A stretch of 64,000 nucleotides of DNA from Planctomycetota bacterium. GTDB taxonomy: Bacteria; Planctomycetota; Planctomycetia; Planctomycetales; Planctomycetaceae. Location: positions 127,464 through 191,463 of the forward strand of contig JAFEBS010000038.1 of the NCBI GenBank assembly GCA_018242525.1, given 5' to 3'. This document shows positions 8,217 through 16,907 of this stretch, piece by piece. Within the stretch, counting starts at the first letter, position 1; each line of letters begins with the position of its first letter. Under the pieces are notes generated by a model, which made no database searches, was not told where the DNA came from, and saw nothing but the letters and a program-made list of their open reading frames with translations. The position numbers and the translations under genes are program-made.

Positions 8217-9101
8217 TCAGCCACCGTGATCGATGTCGCCTGCATGTCTGCCAAATGGATCTGGCGATCTCGCACGCAGCAAGGCCTGTAGTACGACGAA
8301 TGCGTTCGCTGAGAATGGAGCTTGTGCGAGCTCAAACGTCGTAGGGCAGACAGTGGCCAACGTCAGATCTCGAACCTCGCTTTCAATCGCAGCATCGGCG
8401 TAGCCATCGAAACCGGCGGCGATGCCGTCCGCAAATGCCGACTCCGCGAGGTCGGCGAGACTGGACCAGAGAAGTGCCCGCAAATCATCGGCACGGCGAG
8501 TTGTTGTGGCGAGCGTTGGAAGATGGCGCATGTCGAAATCAATCCAGGTTGCCGTGCCCGTCGCAGGATCGATGATCACATTGCGACTGGTGGCATCGCC
8601 GTGACTCAAGGGCCAGTTTATCAGGCCGCAGCCGTCAATGCATGCTTGATGGAGCCTTCGTAAAGCCGTGGCTGCCGCTTGGATGGCTGCCAGTTTCATT
8701 GGCAGATCAATATTGGACTGCAACAACACGGCCAGGCAGATTCCGGGGTGATCTGCGACCTGGATTCCACGCTGGTCGCCCTCGATGCCGACTGTGCGTC
8801 CCAACGCGCGTCCGACGGCTGTTTCCCACAGAAGCCATTCTGGGAGGGGCAGGGCCGTCGACAATGTTCCCTGAAGTCGAAGCCAGGCATTCCCCAGTGG
8901 AATCAGGATCGCGGACCATCGAGTCCGGCGTTTGATCCGAATCGTGCGACCCACAGATAAATCGAGGTGGGAATGGTGGAGGCGGATCGATGCCAAGTGC
9001 CGCGCGAGGACCAGACGCACACAGTACTTCCAGCGCGACCAGCCTGGCCGTAGAACGGAATTTGTTCCGTTCGCCGCGGCAGATTCCGCCGTGTAATTCA
9101 T
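8217..9101 (-). CDS. Protein-kinase-fold phosphotransferase (LPS kinase/APH type)
   Basis: The 294-residue product has the catalytic signature of the kinase-like fold: LSHGDATSRNVIID at about 165-178, where HGD and N are the catalytic loop, then TWIDFDMRH at 185-193 with D188 or D190 as the metal-binding Asp. The N-lobe is divergent and I cannot place the Gly-rich loop or catalytic Lys. Relatives include lipopolysaccharide core kinases (Kdo/WaaP type) and aminoglycoside phosphotransferase-like enzymes, so a small-molecule or lipid-sugar substrate is more likely than a protein; this is inference. I take the ATG at 9101, with GGAAG upstream. The longer frame to 9149 would overlap the preceding gene. 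It lies 25 nt downstream of the Gfo/Idh gene and may be co-transcribed. Confidence 0.65.
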   Translation of the reverse strand: MNYTAESAAANGTNSVLRPGWSRWKYCVRLVLARHLASIRLHHSHLDLSVGRTIRIKRRTRWSAILIPLGNAWLRLQGTLSTALPLPEWLLWETAVGRALGRTVGIEGDQRGIQVADHPGICLAVLLQSNIDLPMKLAAIQAAATALRRLHQACIDGCGLINWPLSHGDATSRNVIIDPATGTATWIDFDMRHLPTLATTTRRADDLRALLWSSLADLAESAFADGIAAGFDGYADAAIESEVRDLTLATVCPTTFELAQAPFSANAFVVLQALLRARSPDPFGRHAGDIDHGG

Positions 9102-9126
9102 GGCGGCACTTCCAGCGATCAGGCAA

Positions 9127-10464
9127 TCACGTGACGGCTTCCACGGCAAACCCTTCGCGGTACTTCTTCGTCAGCAGACTGTTGGCCTCGGGAAGGTTTG
9201 TGATTTTCAGCGATTTGGCATCCCATGCCAGCGTCTTGCCGGGGTGCCGGGCGGCGATGTTGCCGAGTTGGACAGTCTCGGTCAACGGCCCCGCGTAATG
9301 GAAGCCGTCGCTCGTGCGGGTGTTGCTCAGAACAGCGTCCACCCAGACGTGCCAGTGGCTGAGTCCCTTTTCTGCAGGATTCTTGAAGGCCGCGAATTTG
9401 GCCTGCGGGTAAAGCTGGGGCAGGCCGATATGCGGCAACACCATCGTGCCACCTTCGCCAATGAACAGAGATCCACCGCCCGGCAGATCAACTCCATCAG
9501 GAAGTTGAGCCAATTCACGCGGTGGTTTCATCCCGCCATCGCGCCAGACCACCTTGATCGTGTCGCCAGTAGTGTATTTGGTGGCTGGGAAGACATACGT
9601 GACCGTTTCCGGGCCCGGCCACAATTCCGGATTGAACCCGTGATGTTCTGCGAGGATCGAATTGGGAGCCGTCAATTCGAGGGCGGTGAAAACGGGGTCA
9701 AGGATGTGACAGCCGAAATCTCCCAAGGCTCCGGAACCGAAATCCTGCCAGTCCCGCCACTTGAACGGGTGATAGACATCCAGGGCAAATGGCCGGACCG
9801 GGGCAGCCCCCAGCCAGAGGTTCCAGTTCAATGATGCGGGGACCGGCGCTTCCGGCGGTCGCTGAGTTCCCGAGTAATAATTCTGCCCCTTCACGCCGAC
9901 CCACGAATGAACTTCTTTAACCTTGCCGATCACGCCTTCCTTCAGCAGGCGAGTCCCCAGGCGGTATTCCAGGTTGGAATGAATCTGGTTCCCCATCTGA
10001 GTGATCAACTGGTTCTTGTCGGCAAGCAACCGCATCTGACGGGCTTCCCAGACGGTGTGCGTCAGTGGCTTCTGGCAGTAACAGTGCTTGCCTCGATTCA
10101 TCGCGTACATCGCCGCCGGAGCGTGCATGTGATCCGGAGTCGACACGATGACGGCGTCCAGCTTGTCTCCCAACTGATCGATCATTTCGCGATAGTCGGC
10201 GAAGTGGGCCACGCCGGGGAAACTCTGGTCGACCTTGTCAAAGCGGGCGGAATCGACATCGCAGAACCCGACGAATTTGACTTTTGCATGCGAACCCACC
10301 TGAGACAGGTCGGCCCAGCCCATTCCATTGGCACCGATCGCCGCCACGTGCAATTCCGTCTTCCGCGTCTCGGCGGCAATCACGGCCGGCCCGACAACAG
10401 CGGCGGCTGTTCCCATGGCTGCGGTCTGCAGAAACGTGCGTCGATTAAAAGTCTGGCGTGCCAT
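9127..10464 (-). CDS. Tat-exported Gfo/Idh/MocA-family oxidoreductase
   Basis: The 445-residue product is an NAD(P)-dependent dehydrogenase of the Gfo/Idh/MocA family, which acts on sugars and related polyols. A twin-arginine leader (NRRTFLQTAAMG, residues 7-18) signals folded export. The Rossmann motif is AAIGANGMGW at 41-50. CQKPLTH near residue 125 replaces the classical EKP. WQDFGSGALGDFGCHILD matches the C-terminal domain. The ATG at 10464 has AGGAAG 8 nt upstream. It lies 106 nt after hpt and 25 nt before the kinase-fold gene on the same strand. Planctomycetes carry many such exported paralogs; the substrate cannot be assigned. Confidence 0.88.
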   Translation of the reverse strand: MARQTFNRRTFLQTAAMGTAAAVVGPAVIAAETRKTELHVAAIGANGMGWADLSQVGSHAKVKFVGFCDVDSARFDKVDQSFPGVAHFADYREMIDQLGDKLDAVIVSTPDHMHAPAAMYAMNRGKHCYCQKPLTHTVWEARQMRLLADKNQLITQMGNQIHSNLEYRLGTRLLKEGVIGKVKEVHSWVGVKGQNYYSGTQRPPEAPVPASLNWNLWLGAAPVRPFALDVYHPFKWRDWQDFGSGALGDFGCHILDPVFTALELTAPNSILAEHHGFNPELWPGPETVTYVFPATKYTTGDTIKVVWRDGGMKPPRELAQLPDGVDLPGGGSLFIGEGGTMVLPHIGLPQLYPQAKFAAFKNPAEKGLSHWHVWVDAVLSNTRTSDGFHYAGPLTETVQLGNIAARHPGKTLAWDAKSLKITNLPEANSLLTKKYREGFAVEAVT

Positions 10465-10570
10465 GTGATGCTTCCTGTAACGGCGGAACGAATCGACCAG
10501 GTTGGATTCGTCCCATTGAAAGCGATTTTGTGACTGGAGGCAAGCAAGGCAGAAGATCGAGCGCGCCAGA

Positions 10571-11107
10571 TCACTGACCGAGATCGTGGGGTTCCAGGAC
10601 TCCAATCATTGGCAGGTGTCGGTAATCATCGTCGTAGTCCAGCCCGTAACCAACGACGAATTCGTTGGGGATCCGAAAACCGTGGTAGTCAGGCGTCAGC
10701 GCGACCTGGCTGCGCCCGTCTTTCCAGAGCAGGACCGCAGTTTTCAAACTGGCCGGTCGTGCTTTGTGGATTTCATTCAGCAGCCGTTCCACCGTTCGTC
10801 CAGTGTCGAAGATATCGTCGACGAGCAGCACGTCACGACCGGCAATGTCCGGCATCAAGCCGGTGGCAACAGTCAGTTCGCCTGCGGACGTGGTTTCGCC
10901 GCGATAGCTGGATGCCTGGACGAAACCCACGCGGTGTGGAATTCCAATGGATCGCATCAGGTCCGCCACAAAAATAACGCTCCCATTGAGCACCCCAAGC
11001 ACCGTCAACGGACGGCCTCGATACGCGTCTGAAATGGAAGTTCCCAATTCCGCAATTCGCTGCGCAATCTGACTGGCGGTAATCAACGTATACATGATTT
11101 GTGACAT
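10571..11107 (-). CDS. hpt: Hypoxanthine phosphoribosyltransferase
   Basis: This cytoplasmic purine-salvage enzyme joins hypoxanthine (and usually guanine) to PRPP to make IMP or GMP. The 178-residue product matches the family length. The PRPP-binding loop is LLVDDIFDTGRTV at about 94-106, the early loop VLNGSVIFVADL is at 39-50, and the flexible loop SYRGETTSAGEL is at about 67-78. VVGYGLDYDDDYRHLP near the C-terminus is the purine-contact region. Two close starts are possible (ATG at 11107 or 11095) and neither has a clear ribosome site; I chose the longer. It is transcribed away from the alpha/beta-hydrolase-like gene and may head the unit running to 8217. Confidence 0.92.
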   Translation of the reverse strand: MSQIMYTLITASQIAQRIAELGTSISDAYRGRPLTVLGVLNGSVIFVADLMRSIGIPHRVGFVQASSYRGETTSAGELTVATGLMPDIAGRDVLLVDDIFDTGRTVERLLNEIHKARPASLKTAVLLWKDGRSQVALTPDYHGFRIPNEFVVGYGLDYDDDYRHLPMIGVLEPHDLGQ

Positions 11108-11138
11108 CAACCCGATGTGATTGTACGGACTTTGTCCA

Positions 11139-11163
11139 CCAACTGGGGGCAGGCCCCAGTTGG
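11139..11163. repeat. Perfect hairpin CCAACTGGGG/CCCCAGTTGG
   Basis: Ten-base arms around a five-base loop, in the divergent gap upstream of hpt and of the gene at 11315. It has no T-tract. It could be an operator, a leader stem of either transcript, or a small repeat. Confidence 0.6.
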
Positions 11164-11314
11164 CAGGCAATGCCGATTGAACCAGCCCTGCGACTCGATT
11201 CGGCCGTCAACCTTGGAAATGGCGTGGCCGGACGCGTACCTTACCGAGACAACCGCATGTTTGCAGCCCCTGACCCCTTCCAAGGATTCTGTTGTGGCGT
11301 GGTCCTCCGACATT

Positions 11315-12019
11315 ATGTCCGCCAAACCTGTTGACGTGTTCGAGCCCGACGCGGTAGATCCGTTACGTGGCGTCGTCGCCTTTCTGCATGGATACGATGG
11401 CGTGACGCTGCGAGACAACCCGATCTACACAGCGTTGTTCAACAAGCACCACCTGGCCTGTGTTTGTCCCCTGGGGCCCGGTTGCTGGTGGTCGGACCGC
11501 ATCTTTGCGCCGTTTGACGATCAGCTCAGCCCCATCACCTTTCTCTCGCAGAACCTGCCGGCCTATTGCCACGGCCGTTGGAATGTCGAACCGTCACAGA
11601 TCGGTTTGCTGGGCGTGGAAATGGGCGGACAGGGTGTCTTGCAGTTGGCATATCGGGCAGCTCGTCAGTTGATGGTCGTGGCGGCCATTTCCCCGAAGGT
11701 CGATTTTGAAACGTGGTACGGCCACGGGACCACGCTGGACGAAATCTTTCCCAACCGTGAGGCGGCCCGGCAGGCGACGGCAACGCTGCACATCCATCCA
11801 CTGGACTGGCCGAAGCACCAACTGCTGGTTTGTGACCCGGCCGATCATTACTGCATCGACGGAGTCCAGACTCTGGCCAGCAAGCTGTCGTCAACCGGGA
11901 TTCCGTTCGAATCGGACTTTGTATCGACACATGGTGGATTTGGCTGGGGCTACGCCAATGCCATGGGGCCGCGCGTGATTGAGTATCTTGTGCAAAACCT
12001 GCCAGCTCCTGCCGCTTGA
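11315..12019 (+). CDS. Alpha/beta-hydrolase-fold protein with Glu in place of the nucleophile
   Basis: The 234-residue product looks like an esterase D-type alpha/beta hydrolase: the oxyanion strand GVVAFLHGYDGV is at 19-30, the elbow region IGLLGVEMGGQG at 96-107, an acid candidate D174 in VCDPADHY, and His206 in STHGGFGWGY. The elbow is normally Gly-x-Ser-x-Gly. Here it reads G-V-E-M-G, so the nucleophile Ser is replaced by E102. The protein may be a non-catalytic binder or may use different chemistry. The ATG at 11315 starts where homology begins; no strong ribosome site is visible. The ABC-2 permease gene follows 56 nt downstream on the same strand. Confidence 0.7.
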   Translation: MSAKPVDVFEPDAVDPLRGVVAFLHGYDGVTLRDNPIYTALFNKHHLACVCPLGPGCWWSDRIFAPFDDQLSPITFLSQNLPAYCHGRWNVEPSQIGLLGVEMGGQGVLQLAYRAARQLMVVAAISPKVDFETWYGHGTTLDEIFPNREAARQATATLHIHPLDWPKHQLLVCDPADHYCIDGVQTLASKLSSTGIPFESDFVSTHGGFGWGYANAMGPRVIEYLVQNLPAPAA

Positions 12020-12075
12020 ACAGCGATCGTGGTATCGTCTAACGACGCCTGAAAAAGAGTCTATCGGAGTCCGAA

Positions 12076-13686
12076 ATGGCGGGGTCAGTCTTCAACCAAT
12101 TGCAGGGGATCCTGCCCTTTTGTCGCAGCATCCTGGCGCTATTTTTCCGTTCGTTGCGGACAGAATCCCGCTCGCTGCGGATGCACCTGCTGTGGTTGAT
12201 GCTGATGCTGGTCATCTATGCCACGTTGTGGTTCGCGCGCAAATCAACATCCATGTTTGGCGCCCCGGGTCTGATGTTCTTTCGTTATGTGATGTATATG
12301 AACGCGGCGTTCATCACCATGCTGGGTGTCAGCTTCTTTTCGTCAGCCATTTCGGAAGAAAAAGAGGAGGACACGCTCGGCCTGATGACGATGGCCGGGA
12401 TCAGTCCGTTGGGGATCCTGTTTGGCAAGTCCACCAGCCGGCTGTTTCAGGTTTCGTTGCTGCTCGCGATTCAATATCCATTTACTTTGCTGGCGGTGAC
12501 GATGGGGGGGCTGCTGCCAACTCAAGTCTTTTCCGCCTACGTCTCGCTGCTCGCTTACACGATTCTGCTGGCCAACGTCGGCTTGCTCTGTTCCGTGGCC
12601 TGCCGCACCACTCGCAATGCCTCGGGTTTAACCGCCTTCTGGCTGCTGGGATATTTGACAGGCCCCGCCTTCGCATTTGGCGGCTACATGTATCTGACGC
12701 GGGAACGAGGCTGGGACCATGCCGATTTTCTGCAGAATCTCGTGCTGTCCGTCCTGGACTGGCTCTGGAGAGCCACCGTATTTGTTGACCTTTACTCGGC
12801 CACCGAGACGGGGCATCAGTTTTCGTGGACGCCGCAGATCGTGGGCAATTCGATCGGAGGGCTCGCTTGCTTCCTGCTGGCGTGGTGCCTGTTCGGCATC
12901 GTGGCCAAGGATCCGGCCCCCGAATCATCGTCGCGCGGCACCGTGGCCCAGAAGAACCACCGCTATCTGTACGTGTTCAGCGCGGGTCGCACCTGGGGTG
13001 ACCCGCTGATCTGGAAGGACTTCTTTTTCACAGCGGGGGGGACAGCGGGATTGATGATCCGTGGCCTGCTGTATGGGGGAATGTACCTGCTGTGCATCGC
13101 CGCAAATCGCCCGTGGAACGGTGCCTACGACAATATTCGCTGGGAGGATGTCACCTGGGGCTTTCAGTTCTTCTGCATTCCGTTGCTGGCGGTCGATGTT
13201 GGCTTGTGTGCATCGCGGGTCTTTCAGGAAGAGATCCGCGGGCAAACTCTGTCATCATTGATGATGCTCCCCAAATCGACGATGACAATCGTCTATTCCA
13301 AAGTGTCTGGTTGCGGACTGGCAACACTGCCTGGATTCGCGGCGATCGCCATCAGCATCATGATGCCAGGCGGCTGGCGGAATGCGATGGACGTCATCGA
13401 CCAGGCTGCGTTCTGGTGGTTCATCATGAATCTGCTACTGATCGTCCACCTGGCGGCGCTGTTCTCGTTGTACCTACGCACCGGTGCATTCGTGCTGTCG
13501 CTCGGACTCGTCATCGGCAGTATGATTGTGTCTGGAATCATCATGGAACTTTGGATGTCAGCCTGGCGGCGCCCCTTTGGGTCATGGAATACTCCCGCAC
13601 TTGCGATGTGTATCTTCATTGGCTTCATTTGCCTTGCCTGCCACTTGCTGACTGTACTGCGAATGCCGCAACTGGCAGAAAAATGA
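12076..13686 (+). CDS. ABC-2-type transporter permease
   Basis: This 536-residue integral membrane protein resembles the permease half of ABC-2 exporters. After a short N-terminal amphipathic region, hydrophobic spans appear near residues 38-55, 77-97, 130-152, 155-175, 180-205 and 240-285, with a second set between about 325 and 530. SFFSSAISEEKEEDTLGLMTMAGIS between spans 2 and 3 is the charged coupling segment typical of these permeases (ISEEKEEDTL). The cognate ATPase gene is not within the window on either side, so it must lie elsewhere. The ATG at 12076 has GGAG 6 nt upstream. The exported substrate is unknown. Confidence 0.75.
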   Translation: MAGSVFNQLQGILPFCRSILALFFRSLRTESRSLRMHLLWLMLMLVIYATLWFARKSTSMFGAPGLMFFRYVMYMNAAFITMLGVSFFSSAISEEKEEDTLGLMTMAGISPLGILFGKSTSRLFQVSLLLAIQYPFTLLAVTMGGLLPTQVFSAYVSLLAYTILLANVGLLCSVACRTTRNASGLTAFWLLGYLTGPAFAFGGYMYLTRERGWDHADFLQNLVLSVLDWLWRATVFVDLYSATETGHQFSWTPQIVGNSIGGLACFLLAWCLFGIVAKDPAPESSSRGTVAQKNHRYLYVFSAGRTWGDPLIWKDFFFTAGGTAGLMIRGLLYGGMYLLCIAANRPWNGAYDNIRWEDVTWGFQFFCIPLLAVDVGLCASRVFQEEIRGQTLSSLMMLPKSTMTIVYSKVSGCGLATLPGFAAIAISIMMPGGWRNAMDVIDQAAFWWFIMNLLLIVHLAALFSLYLRTGAFVLSLGLVIGSMIVSGIIMELWMSAWRRPFGSWNTPALAMCIFIGFICLACHLLTVLRMPQLAEK

Positions 13687-13760
13687 CGGCCCCGGACCAG
13701 TCGCTATCTGGTCTGGAATCCGTTCTCTCGACATGCCTTTCATTGTCTTTGGATTTCTTC

Positions 13761-14720
13761 ATGCGCATTGGTCCTGTTGCAGTTGCACATCCCATCACTC
13801 TGGCCCCCATGGAGGAACATACAAGTTTTCCGTTTCGGATCGTGTGCAAGCAACTCGGTGCCAGCCTGGTTTGCGGTGAACGCGTGGATGCGTGTGACGT
13901 GGCCAGGCGAGACCGTCGGGCCTTGAAGTTGCTGCACACGGCCCCGACCGAACGACCGTCCGTGGGTCAGATCAGCGGGAATGATCCCCAGGTGATGGTC
14001 GACGCTGCGCGCGTCGTGGCGGAACAGGGGTTTTCGATCGTCGACTTGAACTTCGAATGTCCCATCCGACGGTTGATCGGCCGGGGCGAAGGCGGGGCGT
14101 TGATGGCCGATCCGTCGGCGATTGCGCGCCTGGTGGAAGCCGTCGTCCGAGCCGTTGATATCCCTGTGACGATCAAGATCCGGTCCGGTCCGGACGCTGA
14201 GCGTGAGACGGCGGTCGAAATTGCACAATTGGCCGAACAGGCCGGAGCCGCCGCCGTGGATGTCCACGCACGCAGCGTGGCCCAGTCCTATGTGGGTGGC
14301 CCCGACTGGTCTGTGGTGGCTCGAGTCAAGCAGGCCGTACGGATTCCAGTCCTGGGAAGCGGCGGTGTCCGGGAAGCTGTCGATGCCGTTCGGTTTTTGA
14401 AGGAAACGGGCGCCGATGGTGTGGCGATTGGTCGCGGGTGCCTGGGAAATCCGTGGATCTTTCAACAGGCTCGATCGCTGGTGACGGGTGGAGCGATGAT
14501 CGCACCACCAAACATCTCTGAGCGTGCCCGAATTCTCTTACAACTGGTGGCTGGCGAATTCGACTTCTACGGCAACCATCTGGCCCTGAGACGACTGCCA
14601 CGCGTGGCCTGCTACTTTGCCAAGGCATTGCCGGACTTTGCCGCGTTTCGCACGGCAGTTCAAAAGATCAAGAACGAGCACGAATTCAAACGACTGGTGC
14701 GGGAGCATTTTGTGGCCTGA
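13761..14720 (+). CDS. dus: tRNA-dihydrouridine synthase
   Basis: This flavoenzyme reduces uridine to dihydrouridine in tRNA D-loops. The 319-residue product has the Dus TIM barrel: ITLAPMEEHTSFPFR at 12-26, the catalytic Cys C100 in LNFECP, KIRSGP for FMN phosphate and substrate near 145, VDVHARS with the conserved His, and GSGGV plus AIGRGCLGNPWIF at about 215-245 as the FMN-binding end of the barrel. A C-terminal helical domain follows. The in-frame region upstream of 13761 belongs to the permease gene in another frame. Which uridine positions it modifies cannot be told. Its last 35 nt overlap the convergent LigD-like gene. Confidence 0.92.
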   Translation: MRIGPVAVAHPITLAPMEEHTSFPFRIVCKQLGASLVCGERVDACDVARRDRRALKLLHTAPTERPSVGQISGNDPQVMVDAARVVAEQGFSIVDLNFECPIRRLIGRGEGGALMADPSAIARLVEAVVRAVDIPVTIKIRSGPDAERETAVEIAQLAEQAGAAAVDVHARSVAQSYVGGPDWSVVARVKQAVRIPVLGSGGVREAVDAVRFLKETGADGVAIGRGCLGNPWIFQQARSLVTGGAMIAPPNISERARILLQLVAGEFDFYGNHLALRRLPRVACYFAKALPDFAAFRTAVQKIKNEHEFKRLVREHFVA

Positions 14721-15072
14721 CCGATTCGAGGTCAGAAATCGACCATTCCCAGTTGCCATCGGTGGTGGCCGTCATTCGAACCAGGCCGCTCAGTTTGCGA
14801 CCTCGTAACTGAATTGCGACTTCGGTCGGCGTTTCGGACTGCCAATCAAAAAGACCTGCATCCCACTGGCTGACGACACCGCGATCTCCGCTCACCGGAC
14901 CTTCGTAGTCCAGATACACCAGCCGATGGTCCGGAAGTGCCTCAGCAACAATCCGATCTGAAGTCAGGGGGGGCTGGGACAACCGCCACGTGCGACACGA
15001 ACCACCGTGCTCCAGGAGAAAATCCCAATGGAGGAACGGCTGATCGTGGGTCAGGATGGCAAATCGCGGCAT
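14686..15072 (-). CDS. Stand-alone LigD-type 3'-phosphoesterase domain protein
   Basis: The 128-residue product matches the phosphoesterase (PE) domain that in LigD trims 3' ends during non-homologous end joining. FAILTHDQPFLHWDFLLEHG (residues 4-23) carries the metal-binding His and Asp of the PE signature, and DYEGPVSGDRGVVSQWDAG (about 55-73) matches the second conserved block ending in the W-D pair. No ligase or polymerase domain is attached and no Ku gene is nearby, so a repair role is inferred. The ATG at 15072 gives the family N-terminus. The gene converges on dus with a 35-nt tail overlap and is divergent from glnA. Confidence 0.78.
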   Translation of the reverse strand: MPRFAILTHDQPFLHWDFLLEHGGSCRTWRLSQPPLTSDRIVAEALPDHRLVYLDYEGPVSGDRGVVSQWDAGLFDWQSETPTEVAIQLRGRKLSGLVRMTATTDGNWEWSISDLESVRPQNAPAPVV

Positions 15073-15283
15073 GTTCAATCGCAGGTGGTTTCAGGTCGAT
15101 CGATTCCGGGTCGAAACCGAGATTACCCGGTTGATTTCCCCTTGAAAAGCGGTTTTGCACTGACCTGTGCCCGTGAACGACAGGAAGAAAGGCGGTCCGG
15201 CTTGCCCGGCGGTATCGTGTTTGCATATCGTGAAGGGATTCCCACCTGTGAATACTGTTGATTGTCCTGCGGAGACCTGGTTC

Positions 15284-16705
15284 GTGCATTCCCCCACCCC
15301 GCGAGAAGTTCTGGCCCTGTGCCGAGAAAAGGAAGTCCGTGCCGTCGATCTACGGTTTATGGACTTTCCGGGCACTCAAAAACATTTCACGATCCCCGTC
15401 ACGGCTCTGATCGAGAAGAGTTTTGAGGACGGATTCGGGTTTGATGGATCGTCCATCCGCGGTTGGCAGGCGATTAATGAAAGCGACATGCTGGTGGTTC
15501 CCGACCCGGGAACAGCATTTGTTGATCCGTTTATGAATCAGACGCTGGTCATGACCTGCAACATCCAGGATCCGATCACGCGTGAAGACTATGCCAAAGA
15601 TCCGCGCAATGTTGCCCGCAAAGCCGAAAACTACATGAAGTCAACCGGCCTGGCGGACAGTGCGCAATTTGGCCCCGAGGCGGAATTCTTCGTATTTGAC
15701 GATGTCCGCTTTGAACAGAACGAGCATGAAGCGTACTACCATCTGGACAGCGTCGAAGGCCAGTGGAACCGCGGGCGCGTGGAATCGCGTGGAAACAACG
15801 GTCAGAAGGTGCGGTACAAGGAGGGCTATTTTCCATTGCCGCCCGTCGACACGTTGCAGGAATTGCGCACGGAAATCATGCTGGCACTGCAGGACAGTGG
15901 AGTTCCCGTCGAAGCACAGCACCACGAGGTTGCCACCGCCGGTCAGTGCGAAGTCGACATGCGTTATGCGTCGTTGGTCAAGACCGCCGACAACCTGCTG
16001 CTGTACAAGTATATCGTCAAGAATGTCGCCGCCCGGCATGGGAAGTCGGCGACGTTCATGCCCAAGCCACTGTGGAATGACAACGGTTCCGGCTTGCATC
16101 TGCATTTCTCGCTGTGGAACGGGTCCACGAACCTGTTCGCCGGATCGGGATACGCGGGGTTGTCGGAAACTGCGATCTTTGCGATTGGCGGGATTCTGCA
16201 GCACGCCGCATCATTGATGGCATTCTGTTGTCCCACAACAAACAGTTACAAGCGGTTGATTCCTGGCTTTGAAGCTCCGATCAACCTGACGTACAGCAGT
16301 CGCAACCGGTCAGCGGCAATCCGGATTCCCGTTCACACACCGCGGCCGGAAAACAAGCGGATTGAATTCCGCTGTCCCGATGCTTCATCGAACGGATACC
16401 TGGCAATGTCGGCCGTGCTGATGGCAGCCATTGATGGAATTCAGCGCCGGATCGACCCGGGTCGCCCCCTGGACAAGGACATCTATGATCTTGCTCCGGA
16501 CGAACTCAAGGATGTTCCCAAAACACCAGCCTCACTGGAGGAATCGTTGGCAGCCCTGCGCCGCGATCATCAATTCCTGCTCCGGGGTGACGTGTTCACC
16601 GAGGACGTGATCGATACCTGGATCTGGTACAAGACCGAAAAGGAAATTGAGGCCTTGCGCCAGCGGCCTCACCCTTACGAATTCGCGATGTACTACGATA
16701 TCTAA
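15284..16705 (+). CDS. glnA: Glutamine synthetase, type I
   Basis: The enzyme makes glutamine from glutamate, ammonia and ATP, the main entry of nitrogen into the cell. The 473-residue product has the full GSI layout: beta-grasp domain with GFGFDGSSIRGW at 51-62, PEAEFFVFD at 131-139, the ATP and glutamate sites through GSGLHLHFSLW, and NRSAAIRIP. IYDLAP with Y401 matches the adenylylated Tyr of GSI-beta enzymes, so control by an adenylyltransferase is likely. No in-frame ATG gives a normal N-terminus; GTG at 15284 with GGAG 9 nt upstream does, and an upstream extension to 15167 looks spurious. It is a single-gene unit, divergent from the LigD-like gene. Confidence 0.95.
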   Translation: MHSPTPREVLALCREKEVRAVDLRFMDFPGTQKHFTIPVTALIEKSFEDGFGFDGSSIRGWQAINESDMLVVPDPGTAFVDPFMNQTLVMTCNIQDPITREDYAKDPRNVARKAENYMKSTGLADSAQFGPEAEFFVFDDVRFEQNEHEAYYHLDSVEGQWNRGRVESRGNNGQKVRYKEGYFPLPPVDTLQELRTEIMLALQDSGVPVEAQHHEVATAGQCEVDMRYASLVKTADNLLLYKYIVKNVAARHGKSATFMPKPLWNDNGSGLHLHFSLWNGSTNLFAGSGYAGLSETAIFAIGGILQHAASLMAFCCPTTNSYKRLIPGFEAPINLTYSSRNRSAAIRIPVHTPRPENKRIEFRCPDASSNGYLAMSAVLMAAIDGIQRRIDPGRPLDKDIYDLAPDELKDVPKTPASLEESLAALRRDHQFLLRGDVFTEDVIDTWIWYKTEKEIEALRQRPHPYEFAMYYDI

Positions 16706-16775
16706 GGCGACTTCCGGGCAGAGGATGCATCCACGCACCATATGCCTCGACCAATAGGCGGGGAGATTACATAAT

Positions 16776-16881
16776 CTAGCCGCCTGTGGTAAAAGGGGGC
16801 TGACCCTTTGGAGGGCGGTCGATTCACTTTGAAAATCGCATGCCCGGAGAGGGCCCGCCCCTTTTGTCACGGGTTGCTCGC
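16776..16881. repeat. Family A palindromic element, degenerate copy
   Basis: About 106 nt, aligning end to end with the copy at 51133-51239: it starts CTAGC, shares the core TGACCCTTTGGAGGGC, then TTGAAAATCGC and CCCGGAGAGGG, and ends in a diverged right arm. The arms no longer pair perfectly. It sits between glnA and the CorC/HlyC gene, ending 26 nt before that gene's start codon and so close to its ribosome site. Confidence 0.85.
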
Positions 16882-16907
16882 TCCAGATTCTTGCGGGAGA
16901 TTCAAAC

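Noticed and set aside
12076-13686. Complete ABC exporter operon
   Set aside because: Only the permease is present; no Walker-type ATPase gene of the ABC family was found nearby.
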